DNA of 64,000 nt, taken from assembly GCF_033949425.1 (NCBI RefSeq), contig NZ_JAXAVX010000001.1, positions 744,001 through 808,000 of the forward strand, read 5' to 3'. Under the pieces are notes generated by a model. The model worked only from the letters and a program-made list of their open reading frames with translations, did no database searches and was not told the DNA's origin. Both the position numbers and the translations under genes were made by a program. Shown here one piece after another: positions 1 to 7,112 of this stretch. The DNA comes from Patulibacter brassicae (GTDB lineage Bacteria > Actinomycetota > Thermoleophilia > Solirubrobacterales > Solirubrobacteraceae). Numbering within the stretch: position 1 is the first letter of the stretch; each line of letters opens with the position of its first letter.

Positions 1-1031
1 CCGCCGACGCGGACGCCGCGCGCGCCCTCGCGATCGACGCGCGCGGCCTCGTCAAGCGCTATGGCGCCGTCGAGGCTCTGCGTGGCCTCGACCTGCAGGT
101 CCCGGCCGGCTCGATCTTCGGCCTGCTCGGCCCCAACGGGGCCGGCAAGTCGACGACCGTGAAGATCCTCACGACGCTCGCCGCGCCGACCGCGGGCACC
201 GCGACCGTCGCCGGGGCCGACATCGGCCGCGAGCCGCAGGTCGTCCGCACGCGGATCGGCGTCGTCTCGCAGGCCTCGGGCACCGACATCTCCCTGACCG
301 GACGCGAGAACCTCGTGCTGCAGGGCCGCATCCACGGCCAGTCGAAGGCCGAGGCCGGGGCGCGCGCCGACGCCCTGCTGGAGCGGATGGCCCTCGCCGG
401 CGACAAGGACCGCGTCGTGCGCGGGTACTCCGGCGGCATGCGCCGCCGGATCGACATCGGCACCGCCCTGATGCACGCCCCGCAGGTCCTCTTCCTCGAC
501 GAGCCGACGACCGGGCTGGACCCGGAGATCCGCGCCGAGATGTGGCAGCTCGTCCGCGGCCTCGCCGACGACGGGATGACCGTCCTGCTGACGACGCACT
601 ACCTCGAGGAGGCCGACCAGCTCGCCGCCGAGCTGGCGATCGTCGACCGCGGCCGCGTCGTCGCCCAGGGCTCGCCCGCCGCGCTGAAGGCCCAGCTGCA
701 GGGCGACGCGATCGTCGTCGAGCTCGTGGACCCCGCGCCGGCCGACGTCCAGGACGCGCTGAGCGGGATCGTCACCGGCCTCGACGAGGTGACCGTCGAC
801 GGGCGGACCGTCCGCGCCCGGGTGGAGCACGGCGCGACCGCGACGCCGCAGGTGCTCCAGGCGCTCGAGACGCGGTCGCTGGCCGTCGCGTCGATCACCG
901 TCTCGCGCCCGTCGCTGGACGACGTCTACCTGCGCCACACCGGCCGCGCGTTCCACGAGGCCGACCAGGCCGGCGACGATGCGACCGCCACCCCACCGAC
1001 CGCCGCGGCGACCGCTGAGGAGTCCCGATGA
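1..1031 (+). CDS. ABC transporter ATP-binding protein, DrrA-like (5' partial)
   Basis: Nucleotide-binding subunit of an ABC-2 type exporter of the DrrA/daunorubicin-resistance kind; it should hydrolyse ATP at the inner face of the membrane to drive the permease encoded next. The frame is open from base 3, so the start codon lies outside the window. A Walker A motif (GPNGAGKST) is encoded near base 130, the ABC signature appears as YSGGMRRR near base 425, Walker B with its glutamate is LFLDEPTTGLD near base 490, and the switch histidine is in TTHYLEEAD near base 597. An in-frame GTG at 159 falls after Walker A and cannot be the true start. The C-terminal 100 residues match the extra domain of drug-export ATPases. 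The stop overlaps the permease start (ATGA), implying translational coupling. Substrate unknown. Confidence 0.9.
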   Translation, partial: ADADAARALAIDARGLVKRYGAVEALRGLDLQVPAGSIFGLLGPNGAGKSTTVKILTTLAAPTAGTATVAGADIGREPQVVRTRIGVVSQASGTDISLTGRENLVLQGRIHGQSKAEAGARADALLERMALAGDKDRVVRGYSGGMRRRIDIGTALMHAPQVLFLDEPTTGLDPEIRAEMWQLVRGLADDGMTVLLTTHYLEEADQLAAELAIVDRGRVVAQGSPAALKAQLQGDAIVVELVDPAPADVQDALSGIVTGLDEVTVDGRTVRARVEHGATATPQVLQALETRSLAVASITVSRPSLDDVYLRHTGRAFHEADQAGDDATATPPTAAATAEESR

Positions 1032-1828
1032 GCACCATCGCGCAGAGCCGCCACTTCGCCTACCGCTCGCTGCTGACGCTCTGGCGCCAGCCGTGGTGGA
1101 TCGCCGTCACGCTCGTCCAGCCGATCGTCTGGCTCGTCCTGTTCGGCGCGCTGTTCAAGAGCGTCACCCGGATCCCGGGCTTCGCCGGCGACGACTTCAT
1201 CCAGTACATCGCCCCGGGCGTCATCGTCATGACCGCCTTCTTCTCGGCCGGCTGGGCCGGGATGGGCCTGCTGAACGACATGCAGGAGGGCGTCGTGGAC
1301 CGGTTCCTCGTGACGCCCGCCACGCGGACCGCGCAGCTGCTGGGCCGGATGGTCCAGGGCGCGGTCTCGGTCGTCGTCCAGGCGCTGATCATCGTCGTCC
1401 TGGCGCTGCTCATGGGCGCGTCGTTCCCCGGCGGGCCGCTCGGGATCCTCGTGCTGCTGCTCGTGTCGATCCTCATCGCGACCGCCGTGGCGGCGCTCTC
1501 GTTCGCGCTGGCCCTCGTCAGCGGCAAGGAGGAGACGGTCATCGCGGTCATGAACTTCTTCATGCTCCCGCTGACGTTCCTCTCGACGGCGTTCCAGCAG
1601 CGGCAGCTCATGCCCGACTGGATGCAGACCGTCGTCCAGTTCAACCCGCTGAACTGGGCGATCGACGCCGCCCGCTCCGTGACCCTCGACGTCCCCGTCG
1701 ACCTGACGGACGCCGGCGGCGCGGACTGGGGCGACATCGGCCTGCGCGTCCTGTGGCTCGTCGTCCTCGTGGTGCTCTGTCTGCGGGTGACGAACCGCGC
1801 GTTCGCGGCCTACCAGCGCCGGGTCTGA
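1028..1828 (+). CDS. ABC-2 type transporter permease, DrrB-like
   Basis: Membrane subunit of the exporter, 266 residues, the usual length for DrrB/ABC-2 permeases. A hydrophobic segment near residues 25-45 is followed by further segments around 60-80, 105-130, 140-165, 175-190 and 240-258, giving the six-helix pattern of the family. The conserved loop after the second helix (LLNDMQEGVVDRFLVTPATR) is typical of ABC-2 permeases. It starts inside the stop codon of the ATPase gene, so the two are a translationally coupled pair. The drug or lipid exported cannot be told from sequence. Confidence 0.9.
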   Translation: MSTIAQSRHFAYRSLLTLWRQPWWIAVTLVQPIVWLVLFGALFKSVTRIPGFAGDDFIQYIAPGVIVMTAFFSAGWAGMGLLNDMQEGVVDRFLVTPATRTAQLLGRMVQGAVSVVVQALIIVVLALLMGASFPGGPLGILVLLLVSILIATAVAALSFALALVSGKEETVIAVMNFFMLPLTFLSTAFQQRQLMPDWMQTVVQFNPLNWAIDAARSVTLDVPVDLTDAGGADWGDIGLRVLWLVVLVVLCLRVTNRAFAAYQRRV

Positions 1829-2149
1829 GCTCGCGCGGCGCGGTCCGGCGGTCGTGCGCGGCGCCCCCGGACCGGCGCGATGCTCGACCGCCACATCGTC
1901 AGCGCCGACTGCGAGCCGCGACGCCGCCCCGAGCCGGCGAGCGTCTCCTCGCCGCGTCCGGGGCGCCGACGCGCCCTCGACGATCGCGGCACGGGATCGC
2001 GAACCGGTACGCCGCCGAGCCGCCCCACCCGAAGATCGCAGCACGCGGCGCTCGTCGCCGGCCCACCCGCTCCTCGGGCCCACGGGCCCGTCACGGCGAG
2101 CCGCGCCCGCACGCCGTCGCCGGGATCGCGATGCGGGAGGCTCGTGACG
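1829..2149. other. Intergenic region between convergent permease and murJ genes
   Basis: About 320 bases with no convincing gene; open frames on both strands here are arginine- and proline-rich and look like GC-driven shadows. A short inverted repeat (GGTCCGG at 1842-1848 with CCGGACC at 1867-1873) follows the permease stop and could end transcription, but it has no T-run. Confidence 0.4.
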
Positions 2150-5100
2150 TCAGCGGCGGCGACGACGTCGCCCGCCGCCGCCCTCGTCACGGCGGCGCTG
2201 ACGCTCGGCCATGCGCTCGAGCGCGGCCTCGCGAGCGGCGAGCAGCCGCTCGGCCTGCTCGCGCCGCGCCTGGCGCGCCTGGCGCGCGGCGTCCTGTTCC
2301 TCCGCCGACGGCCGCCGGACGCCGTAGGCCTCCAGGCGCGACGTCGGCTCGCCCGGCGCACTCGGCGGCGAGCCGCCGAAGGGCTCCTCCTCGGCCGCCT
2401 CGATGTCGAAGAGCGCCGGCGTATCGGCCGGGCGGTGCGTGCCCGGCGCGCCGGGCCAGCCGAAGCCGGAGTCCTCGGGCCACGCTGCTCCCGTGCCGCG
2501 CGGGTCCCGCACCGCCTCGCCGGCGCCCGACGCCGGTCCCGGGCCGTCGGGGTCCTGCCCGCGCGAAGCAGCGGTCCCGCCGCGCGGCACGCCCGTGGTC
2601 GGCGCGGCGCCTTCGGCGTCCGGCGCTTCGGCGCCGGGCACCGCGCCCGCGGCCGCGCCGGACGGCGCACCCGCGGCACCTCGGTGCGCGTCGCCCGAAC
2701 GCGCTTCGCCGACGGGCGGCTCGGTCGGGGCCCCGTCGCCGCCCGGGGCATCGGCAGGGCGGTGGCTGCCGGTCGTCCACCACGGCGCGCCCGCGTCGGG
2801 CGACAGCGGCCAGGGCGGCTGGAGCGTGCCCTCGCCGCGGTCCGCGGCGGTCGGCCAGTCGGCCGCGACGTCGTACGGGGCGCCGCCGGCTGGAGTGCTC
2901 GGCGCCGGACCGGCCGGTGCCGGCCGCGCGCCGCCCCGGTGCGCGGGACGACCCGTTCCGGGATCGATCCCCGGGGAGGGATGCGGCGCGGCACTCGCGT
3001 CGTCCGGCCGCACGCCGCCCCGGACCGCGGGCCGGCCCGCGGGCCGGCCCGTTCCAGGATCGACCCCTCCTGCGGGACGCAGCGCGGAACCCGCGTCGTC
3101 CGGCCGCGCGCCGCCCCGGTCCGCGGGACGACCCGTTCCGGGATCGATCCCCGGGAAGGGATGCAGCGCGGAACCCTCGCCCTCGCTCCCCGGACCGCCC
3201 GGCGCGGCGCCCGGGGCCGGATGGACGAGGCGCCGGCTCGCGCCCGCGCCGCGGGGCGGGACGGCCCGGGTCGGCGCCGCCGCGCCGGGCGCGACGCCCG
3301 GCTCCGCGGACGGATCCGCGAAGGCGTCGGCGGGCGGCGCCGGGCTCAGCGGCACCGTCGCGGTCCCGGACGCGGCGTCCGTCGACCCACCCTCCGGGGC
3401 ACCGGGCCCGTCGCCGGCCCGCCCCGTGCCACGCGCGCCCGCGTCGCCACGACCCTCGGTGGCCGCCCCCGGGTCCGCGCCCGCTCGTCCGGTGCCGCGA
3501 CCACGCGCGCCGTCGCGATCACCCGGCCCGCCGCGCGCACCGCGCGCCGGCCGCGCCCCCGCGCCCCCGGGCGCGCCGGACGCGCCGGGCAGCGTCGCCG
3601 GCCCGAAGTCGGTCGCCGCGCGGGGCACGAGCGTCACGAGCGCGCCTGCGATCGCCCGCGCGATCGCGGACGCGAGCACCAGCGGCCACGCGAGGAGCTC
3701 CAGCAGCCGGCCGAGCAGGCGCGCCGGCGCGCTGCGGACGAGCCGCGACGCGAGCCCCGCCCCGGGCAGCCGGCCCGCGATCCCGCCGAGCCGCGCGCCG
3801 AGGCGCACGAAGCGCGCCCCGGCGTCGTCGAGCTCCCGCAGGCGCAGCTCGCGCGCGAGCCCGACGTACGTCACCGCCCCCGCGATCACCGCGAGGCCGA
3901 GGAAGGCCATCGTCACCGTCGAGCGCTCCGTGCCCAGCGCCACGTGGTCGGCGCCCACCCGCCCGAGCAGCGCGACGCCCGTCGCGACCCCGACGGCGAC
4001 CACGGAGGCGACGAGGACCTGGATCAGCGAGCGGACGACCGGCAACAGCCCGAGCGGGCCGCCGGTCTCGCGACGCAGGAGCCGGATCTGCAGGCCGACG
4101 AGGGCGACGTTGCCGACGAACGTCCCGAGCACGATGCCGGCGATCCCGAGCGGCCGGTAGAGCGCGAGCGACGCGATCGTCGCCGCGACGAGGCTGCCGA
4201 GCGCCAGCCCCGTGTTCGCCCACGGGCGCTGCAGCGCGAAGAACGTCCGGCTGAGCAGCAGGCTCACGCCGTTCAGCGCGAGGCTCGCCCCGAACCACAC
4301 GAGCGCGACGGTCGTCGCGTCGGTGTTCTCCTCGGTCCACTTCCCGCGCTGGAAGAGCGTCGCGATGATGTCGTGCGAGATCACCGGGCTCATGAAGAGC
4401 AGCCCGACCGGGACGAGCAGGACGACGATCTGGCCCATCCCGCCGCTGACGAGCGACCGCAGCTCGACCCGGTCGCGGCGCGAGACCGCGCGGCTGAGCG
4501 CCGGGAAGAGCACCGTCACGATCGCGACGGAGAAGATGCCCTGCGGCAGCATGTAGAGCCGGAACGCGGCCTCGATCGCGCGCGGGCCGTCGTCGTCGAC
4601 GTGGCTGGCGAGGATCGAGTTGATGAGGGCGCTGAAGTTGATGAGGCCGAGGCTCAGCGCCACGGGCACCATCAGGACGAGGACCTGCCGCAGGCGCGGA
4701 TCGCTGAGGTCCACGCGCGGCAGGACGCGGATCCCGTACCGCCGCAGCACCGGCACCGCCATGAGCAGCTGGACCACCGTGCCGACGAGGACGCCGATCG
4801 CCTGCGCGTAGATCTGGCTCGGGCCGTCGAACGCCGGCAGCAGCGCGAGGTTCACGACGATGATCACGCCGTTCCACACGAGCGGCGAGAGTGCGGGAAT
4901 CGTGAAGTGCCCGTAGGCGTTCAGCGCGCCGACGAGCAGGCCGTTGAGCCCGAGCAGGAGGACCGTCGGCAGCATCACCTGCGAGAGGCCCGTCACGAGC
5001 CCGTCGGCCGAGGACCCCACCCCCGCGCGGACCTCGTCGCCGACGAACAGCGGCATGTACAGCGGCGCCGCGAGCATCGCCACCACGACGAGGATCGCCA

Positions 5101-5404
5101 GCCCGCCGAGGAGGACCCAGAAGAGGGTCGAGATGAGCAGCAGCGCCTCGCGCCGGCGCTTCTGCTCCAGCAGGTCGGTGAAGACCGGCACGAACGCCGC
5201 CGAGAGCGCCATGTCGGCGAAGAGGCTGCGCAGGAGGTTCGGGACCGTGAACGCCAGCGTGAACGCGCTCGCCGCGCCGCTGGCGCCGTAGATCGCGCTG
5301 GCGACCATCTCGCGCACGAGACCCGCGACCCGCGACAGCCCCGTCGCGATCGAGAAGATGATCGTGTTGCGCGCGCGGCCGGACGCTTCGGAGGAACCGG
5401 GCAC
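2150..5404 (-). CDS. murJ: Lipid II flippase MurJ (MviN) with long disordered C-terminal extension
   Basis: Integral membrane flippase that moves lipid II across the cytoplasmic membrane for peptidoglycan synthesis. The first roughly 540 of 1084 residues are the MurJ/MviN fold with about fourteen hydrophobic helices and an early conserved stretch (RNTIIFSIATGLSRVAGLVR). The following roughly 500 residues are Pro/Gly/Ala/Arg-rich and probably disordered, and include three copies of a module built on GIDPGTGRPA or GVDPGTGRPA. The extreme C-terminus (from about residue 1000) is charged and helical, ending in an Arg-rich tail. MurJ alone is usually 500-550 residues; mycobacterial MviN is also extended, but by a pseudokinase, which is not seen here. 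The GTG start at 5404 is supported by a -10-like TAGGAT nine bases upstream. Confidence 0.93.
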   Translation of the reverse strand: MPGSSEASGRARNTIIFSIATGLSRVAGLVREMVASAIYGASGAASAFTLAFTVPNLLRSLFADMALSAAFVPVFTDLLEQKRRREALLLISTLFWVLLGGLAILVVVAMLAAPLYMPLFVGDEVRAGVGSSADGLVTGLSQVMLPTVLLLGLNGLLVGALNAYGHFTIPALSPLVWNGVIIVVNLALLPAFDGPSQIYAQAIGVLVGTVVQLLMAVPVLRRYGIRVLPRVDLSDPRLRQVLVLMVPVALSLGLINFSALINSILASHVDDDGPRAIEAAFRLYMLPQGIFSVAIVTVLFPALSRAVSRRDRVELRSLVSGGMGQIVVLLVPVGLLFMSPVISHDIIATLFQRGKWTEENTDATTVALVWFGASLALNGVSLLLSRTFFALQRPWANTGLALGSLVAATIASLALYRPLGIAGIVLGTFVGNVALVGLQIRLLRRETGGPLGLLPVVRSLIQVLVASVVAVGVATGVALLGRVGADHVALGTERSTVTMAFLGLAVIAGAVTYVGLARELRLRELDDAGARFVRLGARLGGIAGRLPGAGLASRLVRSAPARLLGRLLELLAWPLVLASAIARAIAGALVTLVPRAATDFGPATLPGASGAPGGAGARPARGARGGPGDRDGARGRGTGRAGADPGAATEGRGDAGARGTGRAGDGPGAPEGGSTDAASGTATVPLSPAPPADAFADPSAEPGVAPGAAAPTRAVPPRGAGASRRLVHPAPGAAPGGPGSEGEGSALHPFPGIDPGTGRPADRGGARPDDAGSALRPAGGVDPGTGRPAGRPAVRGGVRPDDASAAPHPSPGIDPGTGRPAHRGGARPAPAGPAPSTPAGGAPYDVAADWPTAADRGEGTLQPPWPLSPDAGAPWWTTGSHRPADAPGGDGAPTEPPVGEARSGDAHRGAAGAPSGAAAGAVPGAEAPDAEGAAPTTGVPRGGTAASRGQDPDGPGPASGAGEAVRDPRGTGAAWPEDSGFGWPGAPGTHRPADTPALFDIEAAEEEPFGGSPPSAPGEPTSRLEAYGVRRPSAEEQDAARQARQARREQAERLLAAREAALERMAERQRRRDEGGGGRRRRRR
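2921..3180. repeat. Three tandem ~80-95 bp repeats inside the murJ 3' half
   Basis: Copies begin near 2921, 3005 and 3101. Each runs from CCGCRCGCCGCCCCGG through CCCGTTCCRGGATCGA to GCGTCGTCCGG or its equivalent. They stay in frame and encode the repeated GIDPGTGRPA/RGGARP modules of the disordered MurJ tail. Confidence 0.8.
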
Positions 5405-5413
5405 CGCCGCGGC

Positions 5414-5419
5414 ATCCTA
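5414..5419 (-). promoter_or_regulatory. -10 box upstream of murJ
   Basis: TAGGAT on the minus strand lies nine bases before the GTG start, with no Shine-Dalgarno between, matching the near-leaderless pattern seen elsewhere in this window. Confidence 0.4.
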
Positions 5420-5464
5420 GTCCTCGCGGCGGAGGGGGCACCGCACGGTCGGTCCCCACCTGGC

Positions 5465-5470
5465 TATCAT
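5465..5470 (+). promoter_or_regulatory. -10 box of rpsT
   Basis: TATCAT ends 13 bases before the rpsT ATG. Transcription would begin about seven bases before the start codon, leaving no space for a normal ribosome binding site. Confidence 0.45.
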
Positions 5471-5483
5471 CCGCCGTCGCTCT

Positions 5484-5750
5484 ATGGCCAACATCGCATC
5501 GCAGAAGAAGCGCATCCTGCGCACGGAGCGCGAGCGCCAGGAGAACCGGCGCTCCATCTCCGCCATCAAGACCCAGTTCCGTCACCTCCAGGCGGCCGTC
5601 GAGGGCGGCGATGCCGCGGCCGTGACCGAGGCCGAGCGCAAGCTCGCGAGCCTCGTCGACAAGGCCGTCAAGGGCGGCGCGATCCACCGCAACAGCGGTG
5701 CTCGCAAGAAGGCGCGCGCGGCGCGCCTCGTGAAGCGCGCCTCCGCCTGA
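5484..5750 (+). CDS. rpsT: 30S ribosomal protein S20
   Basis: S20 binds 16S rRNA and helps early assembly of the small ribosomal subunit. The 88-residue product has the family length and the hallmark lysine/arginine-rich N-terminus beginning MANIASQKKRI, a central helix with SAIKTQFR, and a conserved end with the block GAIHRNSGARKKARAARLVK. It is transcribed divergently from murJ and convergently to holA, with a strong terminator behind it. The holA-rpsT-murJ grouping is a recurring order in this kind of actinobacterium. Confidence 0.97.
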   Translation: MANIASQKKRILRTERERQENRRSISAIKTQFRHLQAAVEGGDAAAVTEAERKLASLVDKAVKGGAIHRNSGARKKARAARLVKRASA

Positions 5751-5808
5751 GGCACGCGCTCCGCGCCTGACGCGGCCGCTCCCGCCGGAGCCGCCGCGAT
5801 CAGCTCCG

Positions 5809-5832
5809 AACGGCCCGCCCCGCGGGCCGTTT
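5809..5832 (+). terminator. Rho-independent terminator after rpsT
   Basis: A ten-base-pair perfect stem (AACGGCCCGC / GCGGGCCGTT) with a CCC loop at 5819-5821 is followed by TTTCGTCGTT. It sits between convergent rpsT and holA and, with AA on its other side, may act weakly in both directions. Confidence 0.85.
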
Positions 5833-5931
5833 CGTCGTTCCCGGTTCGTCTCGTGAGGCGGTCGAGGATCGCCGCACCGCGGTGCCCGGCGCCGCGCCCG
5901 AGCCAACGTCCGACGCGCGCCGGCGTCGCGC

Positions 5932-6909
5932 TCAGCGGCGCGCGGTGATGGCGCCGATGACCCGGACCGCCTCGGTGTCGGCGTCCAGCAGCGAGTCGCC
6001 ACGGGCGGCCAGCTCCAGGCCCGCCACGCGGTCCACGGCGGCGGCGAGCGGGCCGACCCCGATGTCGCGGGCCTCGCCGATCCGGCGGTCGGCCTGCCAC
6101 GGCGGCATCCGGATCGACTTCGCGATCGCGGCGCGGTCCTCCCCCGTCTCGAGCCGGCGCGCGATCTCCAGCGCCGTCCGCAGGCGGCTGGCGAGCATGC
6201 CCGACAGCCGCGGCAGCGCCTCGCCCTGCGCGCGCAGCGCGAGGTAGGCGCTCGCGGCGGCCTCGCGGTCGCCGGCCATCGCGGCGTCGACGAAGTCCCA
6301 GACCCGGCGCTCGGCGGCGTCCGCCACGGCGCCCTCGACGTCGGAGGTCGAGAGCCGCGCGCCGGGGCCGTGCTCGAGGGCGAGCTTCTCGAGCTCGCGC
6401 TCGATCCGCACCCGACGCTCGCCGACGGTCGCCACGAGCGCCTGCGCCGCCGCGCCGTCGAGCTCGACCCCGAGCCGCTTCGCCTCGCCGATCGCCCAGC
6501 GCGGCAGGTCGCGGGCCTTCAGCGCCTTCTCGGCGACGAGCGTCCCGCCGATCTTCTCCACGGTCGTGACCAGCGCCTTCGGCGCCTGCTTGCGCTTGTC
6601 CTCGTAGGCGACGAACGCGACGGTCGTCGTCTCCGGGTCCATCGCGACGAGCGCCGGGACGAGCGCGTCGGTGACCTCGGCGTCCTTCCAGCCCTCCACC
6701 CCCTCGACGAGGACGAAGCGCCGGCCGAGGCCGAGCGTCATCGCCGAGAGGGCGCCGGCCGCCTCGGCCGGACCGCTGCCGGGCGGGAGCTGCTCGACGC
6801 TCTCCGGGCCGACCTCCCGCTCGGCGGCCGCGTGCAGCCGCGCGCGACGCTCGCCCACGCGCGCGTGGTCGTCGCCGTGCAGGAGGTAGGCGGGCAACCA
6901 GGCGGCCAT
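5932..6909 (-). CDS. holA: DNA polymerase III subunit delta
   Basis: Delta subunit of the clamp loader, which opens the sliding clamp ring during replication. The 325-residue protein has the N-terminal AAA-like fold of the family, beginning YLLHGDDHARV (equivalent to the YLLxGxE/D motif) and continuing with VEGVEGWKD and FVAYEDKRKQAPKAL. A central lid helix bundle follows (LERELEKLAL-like segment around residues 190-200), then the C-terminal collar with DSLLDADTEAVRV. It lies just downstream of comEC, an arrangement common in many bacteria where comEA, comEC and holA form one transcription unit. About 200 bases separate it from comEC, so a separate promoter is possible. Confidence 0.95.
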   Translation of the reverse strand: MAAWLPAYLLHGDDHARVGERRARLHAAAEREVGPESVEQLPPGSGPAEAAGALSAMTLGLGRRFVLVEGVEGWKDAEVTDALVPALVAMDPETTTVAFVAYEDKRKQAPKALVTTVEKIGGTLVAEKALKARDLPRWAIGEAKRLGVELDGAAAQALVATVGERRVRIERELEKLALEHGPGARLSTSDVEGAVADAAERRVWDFVDAAMAGDREAAASAYLALRAQGEALPRLSGMLASRLRTALEIARRLETGEDRAAIAKSIRMPPWQADRRIGEARDIGVGPLAAAVDRVAGLELAARGDSLLDADTEAVRVIGAITARR

Positions 6910-7112
6910 CGGCCCGGAGGCTCGCAGACCGGGCGGCGGCGCGCCGTCCGGCGCGGCGGGCCACGACGCTTCCCACGCCGCGTCGCTCGTCGCATCGGGT
7001 ATCGATCATCGCCCGACGGCACGGGCGCCGCCCGCGAAGGCCACGACTGGTCGCCGGTCGTCCCCGGCCGGGACGTCGGGCCGACGTCCGGGCCGTCATC
7101 GCTCGCCGCCGG

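Noticed and set aside
159..1031. ABC ATPase starting at GTG 159
   Set aside because: This would remove Walker A, which is encoded in frame just before it; the gene continues to the window edge.
2403..4160. Long open frames antisense to murJ
   Set aside because: They are Ser/Pro/Ala/Arg-rich with no domain and mirror the codon pattern of murJ; the MurJ helices on the other strand are unmistakable.
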